From Treponema sp. (GTDB lineage: Bacteria; Spirochaetota; Spirochaetia; Treponematales; Treponemataceae): a stretch of 10,287 nucleotides of DNA. Below, piece by piece: positions 1 through 6,207 of the stretch (its first letter is position 1; each line of letters begins with the position of its first letter). Where the stretch lies: assembly GCA_016296205.1 (NCBI GenBank), contig JAEDJS010000067.1, positions 1 to 10,287 of the forward strand. Direction: 5' to 3'. The position numbers were made by a program, and so were the translations under genes. Below the pieces are notes generated by a model. It worked only from the letters and a program-made list of their open reading frames with translations. It ran no database searches and had not been told where the DNA came from.

Positions 1-1
1 G

Positions 2-76
2 TTAAGTGAACTTTCTGAAAAGATTAGTAGTCTTGTAAATCAGATTGGTGAAGAAATAGATTCTTTTGAAGTGTAA
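2..76 (+). CDS. C-terminal fragment of an unidentified protein, possibly a chemotaxis receptor
   Basis: An open frame runs from the left edge to a TAA stop and encodes 24 residues ending in IDSFEV. The segment has regularly spaced Leu, Ile and Val among Glu, Lys and Ser, which fits an amphipathic helix or coiled coil. Its length and ending resemble the extreme C-terminus of methyl-accepting chemotaxis proteins, which often finish in a helix plus a short F-x-V tail. That resemblance is weak and the identity is a guess. Support for it being coding is the clean frame and the hairpin terminator about 35 bases after the stop on the same strand. A second stop-like TAA lies one base downstream in another frame. 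Confidence 0.5.
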   Translation, partial: LSELSEKISSLVNQIGEEIDSFEV

Positions 77-110
77 TAAAAAAGACTGCCCGGTTTAAGT
101 TTAGTGAAGT

Positions 111-161
111 GCACCCCTAAAGTTGGACAAATAAAGTTCAATTTCAGGGGGTGCTTTTTTT
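111..161 (+). terminator. Rho-independent terminator with IS3-like arms
   Basis: The left arm (111-128, GCACCCC then TAAAGTTGGAC) pairs with the right arm (136-154, GTTCAATTTCA then GGGGGTGC) around a 7-base AT loop. As RNA it forms 17 pairs, including two G-U wobbles, with one bulged G and one A-C mismatch. Seven T residues follow immediately (155-161), so it should stop transcription of the plus-strand gene ending at 76. On the minus strand the hairpin has no adjacent T tract, so it would stop the lipoprotein transcript less well. Confidence 0.75.
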
Positions 162-174
162 AAGGGAAAGTAGT

Positions 175-606
175 TTATTCCATTTCCTTTGGAGCAGGTG
201 CAAATACAATTTTTTCTTCGCCGGCAGTGATTACAAGTTTGCCGTCTTCAACTTTCCAGGAATCGCTTTTCATCAATGTGTTAAGGAATGCTGCTTCAAA
301 ATCATTTTCTTCTGGAGCACCCATTTTCCTTGTGCAACCCATGTTTTCGCCAAGCTTAACATCGTCTTTCTTAGAAATAGTCTGTGAGAAATAATTAACT
401 CCTGAATAGCCACCGATGATAAAAGAATCATCTTCTTCTACAATAGACATGCTTGCTCCGTACAAATCATCTGTCTTTGCTTCTGAGTAAGATTCAATCT
501 TCCATTCACCAACCATCTGTTTGATTGTGTTTGCTTGTGATTTGCTTTTGGTACAACCCATAAATAAAGCTCCTGCTGCTGTTAAAATTACTAAAAGTTT
601 TTTCAT
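175..606 (-). CDS. META-domain (HslJ-like) lipoprotein
   Basis: The product is 143 residues and probably membrane-anchored. It begins with a lipoprotein signal peptide: MKK, a hydrophobic stretch, then FMGC with the lipid-modified Cys at 18. This is a relaxed lipobox of the kind spirochaetes tolerate. The rest matches the META/HslJ fold: GEWKIESY near residue 33, a GGYSGVNYF strand region, an NMGCTRKM segment with the conserved Cys, an acidic EENDFEAAFLNTL helix, and a closing DGKLVI strand. META domains occur in heat-shock and envelope-associated proteins of poorly defined role, so no reaction can be given. ATG at 606 follows AGGAG (613-617 on the plus strand) by six bases. It is transcribed divergently from the downstream DUF368 gene and appears monocistronic. 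Confidence 0.85.
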   Translation of the reverse strand: MKKLLVILTAAGALFMGCTKSKSQANTIKQMVGEWKIESYSEAKTDDLYGASMSIVEEDDSFIIGGYSGVNYFSQTISKKDDVKLGENMGCTRKMGAPEENDFEAAFLNTLMKSDSWKVEDGKLVITAGEEKIVFAPAPKEME

Positions 607-628
607 TTTATTCTCCTAATATTCATTA

Positions 629-637
629 ATTATAACA
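629..637 (-). promoter_or_regulatory. Extended -10 promoter for the META lipoprotein
   Basis: Read on the minus strand this is TGTTATAAT, a perfect -10 hexamer with the TGn extension. No good -35 sits at 16-18 bp, as is usual for extended -10 promoters. Predicted initiation near 622 gives a leader of about 16 bases that still contains the AGGAG ribosome site. Confidence 0.6.
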
Positions 638-644
638 TAATTAG

Positions 645-673
645 TTTAAATTAGTTACAAATTATGTTAAAAT
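645..673 (+). promoter_or_regulatory. Promoter abutting the DUF368 start codon
   Basis: A -35-like TTTAAA (645-650) lies 17 bp from an extended -10, TG-T-TAAAAT (665-673). Initiation 7-8 bases downstream falls at 680-681, the first base of the ATG. The predicted transcript would therefore be leaderless, which fits the lack of any Shine-Dalgarno sequence there. Confidence 0.5.
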
Positions 674-680
674 ATTTTTT

Positions 681-1613
681 ATGGAAATAATTAAAACTTT
701 TTTAATCGGAATTTGTGTTGGAATGGCAAATGTTATTCCTGGTGTTAGCGGCGGAACAATGGCTGTTGTTTTTAATATTTATGATAAATTTGTTAATGCC
801 ATTACTTTGAATTTTAAAAAAATATGGCAGAACAAAAAATTTGTTTTTCCGCTTCTTACTGGTATGGCTCTTGGAGTTTTACTTTTTAGCAAGCTTATTA
901 CCATTATATATACTCATTTTCCTTTGCAGACAAACTGGTGCTTTGTTGGTTTGATTGTGGGAAGTATTCCCATTATGTTTAAATTGATGATTTTTGGGGG
1001 TACTCAGGAAGATTCAGAATCTCCAAAAACAAAGCTTTCTGTCGGAAAAATTATTTCTATGGTAGTTTGTGCAATTGCCGGCTTTGCTCTTGTATCACTT
1101 TTTGCTTATCTTCAGACAAAATTTGATAAAAATGCAGTTGAGCAGGCTGTTATGCCTGATGTGAGCGTAAAACTGCTGGTTAGAATTTTTAGTGCAGGAA
1201 TTCTTGGTGCAGTGGCAATGATTATTCCTGGAATTTCCGGTTCACTTTTAATGCTTGTAATGGGTGTTTATACAATTGTAATTTCATGTATTCCAGCATT
1301 GTTCAATTCTTCTACTTTTATGCATGCTCTTATTCTTCTTTTGCCAAATGGTGTTGGAGTTATCATTGGTTTGCTTTGTGGTGCAAAATTAATCAGCTGG
1401 CTTTTTAAAATTGCTCCTAATCAGACTTATGCTGTGATTTTTGGACTTTTGTGCTGCAGTGCTTTTGTTCTGATGAAATTTAACTTTACCGGAGTTTTAA
1501 GCATTGTAGGTGCTATTGCTGCATTTTGTGCCGGCGTGTTGATTGCATTTTTTGGTTCAAGGCTTGATTCTTCTGCTTCAAAATCAAACTCATCTGGTAA
1601 CGACAAGGCTTAA
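681..1613 (+). CDS. popT: DUF368 membrane protein, PopT-type undecaprenyl-phosphate translocase
   Basis: The product is 310 residues, mostly hydrophobic, with about eight to nine membrane segments. Two copies of the family signature are visible: NVIPGVSGGT at residues 17-26 and IIPGISGS at 181-188. This pattern fits a protein built of two related halves. DUF368 proteins (PopT) have been reported to return undecaprenyl phosphate across the cytoplasmic membrane so that the carrier can be reused for peptidoglycan and glycan export. Function here is by family membership. The C-terminal 15 residues are Ser/Asn-rich and probably an unstructured tail. ATG at 681 is the only start compatible with the signature's usual position, although no Shine-Dalgarno precedes it (T6 tract instead). 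It is followed after three bases by a nonulosonate synthase, implying one transcript. Confidence 0.85.
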   Translation: MEIIKTFLIGICVGMANVIPGVSGGTMAVVFNIYDKFVNAITLNFKKIWQNKKFVFPLLTGMALGVLLFSKLITIIYTHFPLQTNWCFVGLIVGSIPIMFKLMIFGGTQEDSESPKTKLSVGKIISMVVCAIAGFALVSLFAYLQTKFDKNAVEQAVMPDVSVKLLVRIFSAGILGAVAMIIPGISGSLLMLVMGVYTIVISCIPALFNSSTFMHALILLLPNGVGVIIGLLCGAKLISWLFKIAPNQTYAVIFGLLCCSAFVLMKFNFTGVLSIVGAIAAFCAGVLIAFFGSRLDSSASKSNSSGNDKA

Positions 1614-1616
1614 AAA

Positions 1617-2717
1617 ATGACAACTATTGCAGAATTGGGAACTGGTCATGGTGGTTCTCTTGACCGGGCATACCAGTTGATTGATGCTGCTCAGGAAAGT
1701 GGGGCAGATGCAGTAAAGTTCCAATGGGTTTATGCAGAAGAAATTCTCCACCCAAAAACTGGTTTTGTAGATTTACCTGGCGGCAAAACTCCTCTGTTTG
1801 ACGTTTTTAAAAGTCTGGAAGTAGAGCCTTCTTTTTTTGAAAAATGCTGTGATTATTCCCATTCAAAGGGTTTAAAATTTGTCTGTTCACCTTTTGGAAT
1901 TAAAAGTCTTTCTGAACTTCTTAAAATTAAAGTTGATGCAGTAAAAATTGCCAGCCCTGAATTGAATCATATTCCTCTTTTAAAAGAAGTTGCAAAAAAC
2001 TGCCAGAATATTCCGGTAATTATTTCTACAGGCGTAAGCAAACTCAGTGATATTGAAACTGCACTTGAAATTTTAAAACCTGTAAAGGATTTAACAGTTC
2101 TTCATTGCATTACTAGCTATCCTGCTCCAGAAAGTGAATACAATTTAAAACTTATTAAAACATACAGCAGTTTGTTTGGTGTAAAAACAGGGGTTAGTGA
2201 TCATTCTCTTGATGCAGTTCTGGTTCCAGTTTTGTCACTGGCAATGGGCGGTTCGGTAATAGAAAAACATTTTACTCTTTGCCATGATGATGGTGGTCTT
2301 GATGATAAAATTGCACTTACTCCAGAAGAATTTGCTCACATGTGTTATTGTGTAAATCAGACTAAAAGCCTTTTAAAAAAGTTTTCCGATACTCCGGATC
2401 TGGCAGCTCAGGAAGTGTACAGACAAATGGCTCAGATTTATGGAATGGAAAAAGTAGTTGAAGTTTTAGGAACAGGTAAAAAAATACTTGCTGTTTCCGA
2501 AGAAAAAAATTATGGACGCACCAACAGGTCTCTTCATTACAGAGAATCATTTCCAAAAGGTTACAAGCTGCAGCCAGGTGATGTGCTTGTGCTGCGAACA
2601 GAAAAAGTACTTACACCAGGAATCCATCCCCAGTTTTTAGAAACAGTCTTGGGAGTTGAATTGAAAACCCATGTGCAAAGTGGCGAAGGGGTTTTGTGGA
2701 ATCATTTACTTATTTGA
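1617..2717 (+). CDS. neuB: N-acetylneuraminate synthase-family protein (NeuB/SpsE type)
   Basis: The 366-residue protein should condense phosphoenolpyruvate with an N-acylated hexose to give a sialic-type nonulosonic acid in the cytoplasm. The TIM barrel carries AELG (Glu6, the usual catalytic Glu), GADAVKFQ (Lys34), the LHCITSYPAP strand, and SDH (His196) and EKH (His218), spaced like the two metal-binding His of characterised NeuB. A C-terminal SAF/antifreeze domain follows: NRSL at 303-306 (Arg304 in the position that reaches the partner subunit's site) and LQPGDVL near 318-324. The usual NHNG near the N-terminus is changed to GHGG, and GPDH is replaced by GLDD. These differences leave open whether the product is neuraminic, legionaminic, pseudaminic or another acid. 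A weak AAGG (1605-1608) precedes the ATG, suggesting translational coupling to popT. No CMP-sugar synthetase or epimerase is nearby. Confidence 0.85.
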   Translation: MTTIAELGTGHGGSLDRAYQLIDAAQESGADAVKFQWVYAEEILHPKTGFVDLPGGKTPLFDVFKSLEVEPSFFEKCCDYSHSKGLKFVCSPFGIKSLSELLKIKVDAVKIASPELNHIPLLKEVAKNCQNIPVIISTGVSKLSDIETALEILKPVKDLTVLHCITSYPAPESEYNLKLIKTYSSLFGVKTGVSDHSLDAVLVPVLSLAMGGSVIEKHFTLCHDDGGLDDKIALTPEEFAHMCYCVNQTKSLLKKFSDTPDLAAQEVYRQMAQIYGMEKVVEVLGTGKKILAVSEEKNYGRTNRSLHYRESFPKGYKLQPGDVLVLRTEKVLTPGIHPQFLETVLGVELKTHVQSGEGVLWNHLLI

Positions 2718-2723
2718 ATTCAG

Positions 2724-4811
2724 TTAAACTCTAAACAGCAGGTCTTCGTAACATGGGAATGGTTTGTAATTTTCTCCAAGAAGTGGTTCCATCTGATCAA
2801 AGGTTTTTCTGGCTTCTTTCATTGCAGGCACAACTTTTTCTGAATAGATACGGGCTGCCTTCATTAAGTCATTTTCATTCTGAGCTTCTTTGTGAGCTTC
2901 TTCCAGAATGTTTGCTTTTTTAAGAAGTGTTTCACTAAGTGAGTCTAATTTTTCCAGTAGTGCAGTCTGACTTACGCATTTAGCCTGAGGAACAGCAGTC
3001 TTCATCTGACATACAGTTTTGCTTACGTCTTTCATGTATTTGTAGCAGGCAGGGAAAATATCCTTGTTAATCATTTCCAGCATTGTATTAACTTCTATGT
3101 TTAAAACCTGTGAATATTTTTCCAGTTTAATGTCGTAGTGACTTTCCATTTCGTCTTTTGAGTAAACTCCCATTTCTGTAAAGAGTTTAACATTTTTTTC
3201 ATCAAGATAATGAGCCACTGCATCTGGAGTTGTTCTAAGATTCATAAGTCCACGCTTTTCTGCTTCTGTTACCCAGCTTGCATCGTAACCGTTTCCATTG
3301 AATACAATTTTCCAGTGTGCTGTTACTTCTCTCTTAATAAGATTTGCAAGTGAATCGTCAAAATCTTTTGCACTTTCAAGCTCGTCTGCAAATTCTTTAA
3401 GTGTTTTTGCAACAATAGCATTTAATGTTGTATTTGGCCCTGCAATGCTTAATGATGAACCGCAGGAACGGAATTCAAATTTGTTTCCTGTAAATGCAAA
3501 TGGGCTTGTGCGGTTGCGGTCTGTTGAATCTTTTGGAATTGGTGGAAGAACATCAACTCCAATATTCATTTTTCCTGCACCGCTGGCTGTAAGAGTTTTT
3601 CCATCTTTAATGCTTTCCAAAACTGCAAAAAGTTCATCTCCAAGATAAACAGAAATAATTGCCGGTGGTGCTTCGTGTGCTCCAAGGCGGTGGTCGTTTC
3701 CGGCACTGGCAACGCTAATGCGCAGAAGATCCTGGTTTTCATCAACTGATTTAATAATGGCTGTAAGGAATAAAAGGAACTGGGCATTTTCTGCAGGTGT
3801 TTTGCCTGGTTCAAGAAGGTTTTCACCATCATTTGTACTCATTGACCAGTTGTTGTGCTTTCCGCTTCCGTTAATTCCTTCGAATGGCTTTTCGTGGAGA
3901 AGACACACAAGTCCATGGCGGCGTGCAATTTTCTTCATCAATTCCATTGTAAGCTGATTCTGGTCTACTGCCAGGTTTGTTGTGTTAAAAATTGGAGCCA
4001 TTTCGTGCTGGGCAGGGGCAACTTCGTTATGTTCTGTTTTAGAAAGGATTCCGTATTTCCAAAGAGTTTCGTTAAGGTCTTCCATGTATTTTACAATTCT
4101 TGGTTTAAGTGCGGCAAAATACTGGTCATCCATCTCCTGGCCTTTACTAGGTCTGGCACCAAAAAGTGTGCGGCCTGTCATTCTTAAGTCTTTGCGCTGG
4201 TTGTAAAGCTGTTCGTCAACAATAAAATATTCCTGTTCTGCACCAACAGTTGTTTGTACTCGTTTAACATTTTTGCCAAAAAGTTTAAGAATTCGTTTGG
4301 CCTGTTCATTAATCATTTCCATTGAACGCAAAAGGGGAGTTTTTTTGTCTAATGCTTCACCGGTGTAAGAACAGAAAGCTGTTGGAATACAGAGAGTATG
4401 TTCCTTGATAAAGGGATAGCTTGTAGGGTCCCAAACAGTGTATCCTCTGGCTTCAAATGTTGCACGTTTTCCGCCGTTTGGGAAAGAAGATGCATCTGGT
4501 TCACCTTTTACAAGTTCTTTTCCACTAAAAGACATAATTACAGATCCATCATCCTGAGGTGTAATAAAACTGTCGTGCTTTTCTGCTGTAAGTCCGTTAA
4601 GTGGCTGGAACCAGTGGGCAAAGTGAGTAGCTCCATTTTCAATTGCCCATTCCTTCATGGCATGAGCAACAATATTTGCAACTTCAATCTGAAGCGGTTC
4701 TCCGTTGTCTATTGTTTTTTTGAGAGATTTGTAAGTCTCTTTTGGAAGTCGATCCTGCATAACCTTTTGATTAAAAACCATGCTTGCAAATAATTCTGGA
4801 ACGTTTGTCAT
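2724..4811 (-). CDS. glnN: Glutamine synthetase type III
   Basis: This cytoplasmic enzyme makes glutamine from glutamate, ammonium and ATP. At 695 residues it has the length of GSIII (about 700), well above GSI or GSII. Type III landmarks are present in order: AEQEYF (191-196), NEVAPAQHEMAP (262-273), the GSGKHNNWS nucleotide/substrate loop (315-323), RLGAHEAPPA (375-384), and DRNRTSPFAFTGN leading to EFRSCGSS (431-453). No GSI-type adenylylation site is expected in this family. The C-terminal third (about 480-695) is helical and Lys/Glu-rich, the usual GSIII extension. ATG at 4811 is preceded by AAAGGGGA six bases upstream. It has its own promoter, is separated from the upstream operon by a strong terminator, and converges on neuB with 6 bp between stops. 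No regulator such as GlnR or PII is encoded in the window. Confidence 0.96.
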   Translation of the reverse strand: MTNVPELFASMVFNQKVMQDRLPKETYKSLKKTIDNGEPLQIEVANIVAHAMKEWAIENGATHFAHWFQPLNGLTAEKHDSFITPQDDGSVIMSFSGKELVKGEPDASSFPNGGKRATFEARGYTVWDPTSYPFIKEHTLCIPTAFCSYTGEALDKKTPLLRSMEMINEQAKRILKLFGKNVKRVQTTVGAEQEYFIVDEQLYNQRKDLRMTGRTLFGARPSKGQEMDDQYFAALKPRIVKYMEDLNETLWKYGILSKTEHNEVAPAQHEMAPIFNTTNLAVDQNQLTMELMKKIARRHGLVCLLHEKPFEGINGSGKHNNWSMSTNDGENLLEPGKTPAENAQFLLFLTAIIKSVDENQDLLRISVASAGNDHRLGAHEAPPAIISVYLGDELFAVLESIKDGKTLTASGAGKMNIGVDVLPPIPKDSTDRNRTSPFAFTGNKFEFRSCGSSLSIAGPNTTLNAIVAKTLKEFADELESAKDFDDSLANLIKREVTAHWKIVFNGNGYDASWVTEAEKRGLMNLRTTPDAVAHYLDEKNVKLFTEMGVYSKDEMESHYDIKLEKYSQVLNIEVNTMLEMINKDIFPACYKYMKDVSKTVCQMKTAVPQAKCVSQTALLEKLDSLSETLLKKANILEEAHKEAQNENDLMKAARIYSEKVVPAMKEARKTFDQMEPLLGENYKPFPCYEDLLFRV

Positions 4812-4844
4812 GTTCTTCCCCTTTGAAGAAAAAATATTTTAAAC

Positions 4845-4850
4845 ATTATA
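4845..4850 (-). promoter_or_regulatory. -10 element of the glnN promoter
   Basis: The minus strand reads a perfect TATAAT inside a very AT-rich stretch. At 17 bp upstream there is only a poor -35 (TTTATT, 4868-4873). Initiation near 4838 would give a leader of about 27 bases that includes the AAAGGGGA ribosome site. The lack of a good -35 leaves room for an activator, but no operator is evident. Confidence 0.5.
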
Positions 4851-4882
4851 TAAAATTAATTGATAATAATAAAGTATGTTTG

Positions 4883-4917
4883 AAAAAAAACAGCAGATTG
4901 AATATTCAACCTGCTGT
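4883..4917 (-). terminator. Intrinsic terminator of the aldolase-symporter operon
   Basis: On the minus strand ACAGCAGGTTGA pairs with TCAATCTGCTGT across an ATAT loop: 12 consecutive pairs including one G-U. Eight T residues follow (4890 down to 4883, with 4890 also in the stem). The G-U pair forms only in the minus-strand transcript; the plus-strand version has an A-C mismatch and no adjacent T tract. The element lies 26 bases after the symporter stop and separates that operon from glnN. Confidence 0.9.
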
Positions 4918-4942
4918 CTTCTATATTAAAAATCTGTATTTT

Positions 4943-6190
4943 TTATTCCGACTTTTCTTCTTCTGTTACAAGATGTTTTAAATCTTTATTTGTCATTGCA
5001 CAAACACAAGAGTCAGAGTAAATGTTAACAGCTGTTTCAATCATATCAATAATTGCATAGATTGGGAGAATTACACCCATAACTCCAATTGGCATTCCTT
5101 TTCCTGCCATTAACGAAAGAGTAAGGAAGAAGCATCCCATTGGAACACCTGCATTACCAACAGCACTGATAACAGAAATAAGAATCCATGTAATAACTGT
5201 AATAATGTTAAGGTCAACTCCGCCGTTTTTCATAACAAATAGACTTGTTACAAGAATAAATGCGGCACAACCGTTCATGTTGATTGTTGTACACATAGGG
5301 AGAATAAAGCGTGAAAATTTCTTGTCGCATTTAACACGGTTTTCTACGCAGTCCATTGTTACAGGCAAAGTTGCGGCACTGCTTTTTGTAAAGAGGGCAG
5401 TGAGAATTGCAGGAATCATATTTTTAAAATGCTTAAACGGGTTGATTCCGCGGCAAAGAAGGAAGATAGAAAGAACAATAAAGAACTGGATAAGGTTTCC
5501 GCTCAGAACAACAGCAGTATAACGGCCAATAGAAGCGGCGCCAAAGTCTGCTCCAAGGTCTTTAATAAGCTGTGCTGTAAAAGCAATTATTCCGATTGGG
5601 AGAATTGCAATAATCCATCCGATTACTTTAAAAACAAGCTCCTGGAATCCAAGAACAACATTAAGGATTGCAGTCTTTTGGTCTGATTCCTTCATTTTTG
5701 AAATTGCAAAACCAAAGGCAAAAGAAACAATCAAAATAGAAAGAACGTTTCCAGAAACAAATGGATAAAGAATGTTGTCTGGAATTGCATTGATAAAGTA
5801 GCTCAAGAATGAAGATGAGCTCATGCTTGCAATTTTATCTGCACCTGCATTTTCGTAGGCTGCTGCAGAAAGAACTTCCGGTTTAATAATAAAGAAGAGG
5901 ATTGCGGCAATTGTTGATGCTGCAAGAGTTGTAAGAAGAGTGTACATAATTGTTCTTCTAAAAATCTTCCCTGTTTCTTTGTTACCTCCAAGAGTTGCAA
6001 GAGTAGAAAGAACAGAAACTGCAATAGCTGGAACTGCAGTAAATTTAAAAAGTCTGGTGAATACTGTTGCCACAAAATCACATACTTTGTCTACAGTATC
6101 TACATGAAGTGATCCAAGAATGGCACCAATAATAAGTGCACCAATCCAGAAAATTAACTGTTTAATCTGTTTGTTAATTTTTAAATTCAT
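4943..6190 (-). CDS. SstT-like Na+:amino acid symporter (dicarboxylate/amino acid:cation symporter family)
   Basis: This inner-membrane transporter of 415 residues belongs to the DAACS (GltP/SstT) fold. Numbered from the ATG chosen here, it shows the first re-entrant hairpin KSSAATLP (269-276), the TM7 motif TINMNG (302-307), the second hairpin GNAGVP (345-350) and the TM8 run D382-M-I-E385-T-A-V-N389 with Asp393. Glutamate/aspartate carriers have Arg where Glu385 stands. From memory, the E. coli Ser/Thr carrier SstT has a similar ETALN segment, so neutral amino acids are the better guess. An open frame extends to a TTG at 6202, but that codon overlaps the GGAG ribosome site, which sits six bases before the ATG at 6190. 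The upstream symporter's stop is 17 bases away, so the two are cotranscribed. The exact substrate is not determined. Confidence 0.88.
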   Translation of the reverse strand: MNLKINKQIKQLIFWIGALIIGAILGSLHVDTVDKVCDFVATVFTRLFKFTAVPAIAVSVLSTLATLGGNKETGKIFRRTIMYTLLTTLAASTIAAILFFIIKPEVLSAAAYENAGADKIASMSSSSFLSYFINAIPDNILYPFVSGNVLSILIVSFAFGFAISKMKESDQKTAILNVVLGFQELVFKVIGWIIAILPIGIIAFTAQLIKDLGADFGAASIGRYTAVVLSGNLIQFFIVLSIFLLCRGINPFKHFKNMIPAILTALFTKSSAATLPVTMDCVENRVKCDKKFSRFILPMCTTINMNGCAAFILVTSLFVMKNGGVDLNIITVITWILISVISAVGNAGVPMGCFFLTLSLMAGKGMPIGVMGVILPIYAIIDMIETAVNIYSDSCVCAMTNKDLKHLVTEEEKSE

Positions 6191-6196
6191 TTGATT

Positions 6197-6200
6197 CTCC
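6197..6200 (-). promoter_or_regulatory. Shine-Dalgarno GGAG that fixes the SstT-like start
   Basis: The minus strand reads TTGGAG, six bases, then ATG (6190). The TTG otherwise available as a start (6202-6200) shares a base with this GGAG and has no ribosome site of its own. The protein therefore begins MNLKINKQ. Confidence 0.8.
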
Positions 6201-6207
6201 AAAATTA

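Noticed and set aside
2665..2698. AAAACCC/GGGTTTT inverted repeat inside the end of neuB as a glnN terminator
   Set aside because: The loop is long (about 18 bases), no T tract follows on either strand, and it lies in coding sequence; probably chance.
3298..4793. Several open frames on the plus strand opposite glnN
   Set aside because: They are antisense to a well-recognised enzyme, contain no family motifs and lack ribosome sites.
6191..6202. TTG at 6202 as the start of the SstT-like symporter
   Set aside because: It overlaps the GGAG ribosome site that serves the ATG at 6190 and has no site of its own.
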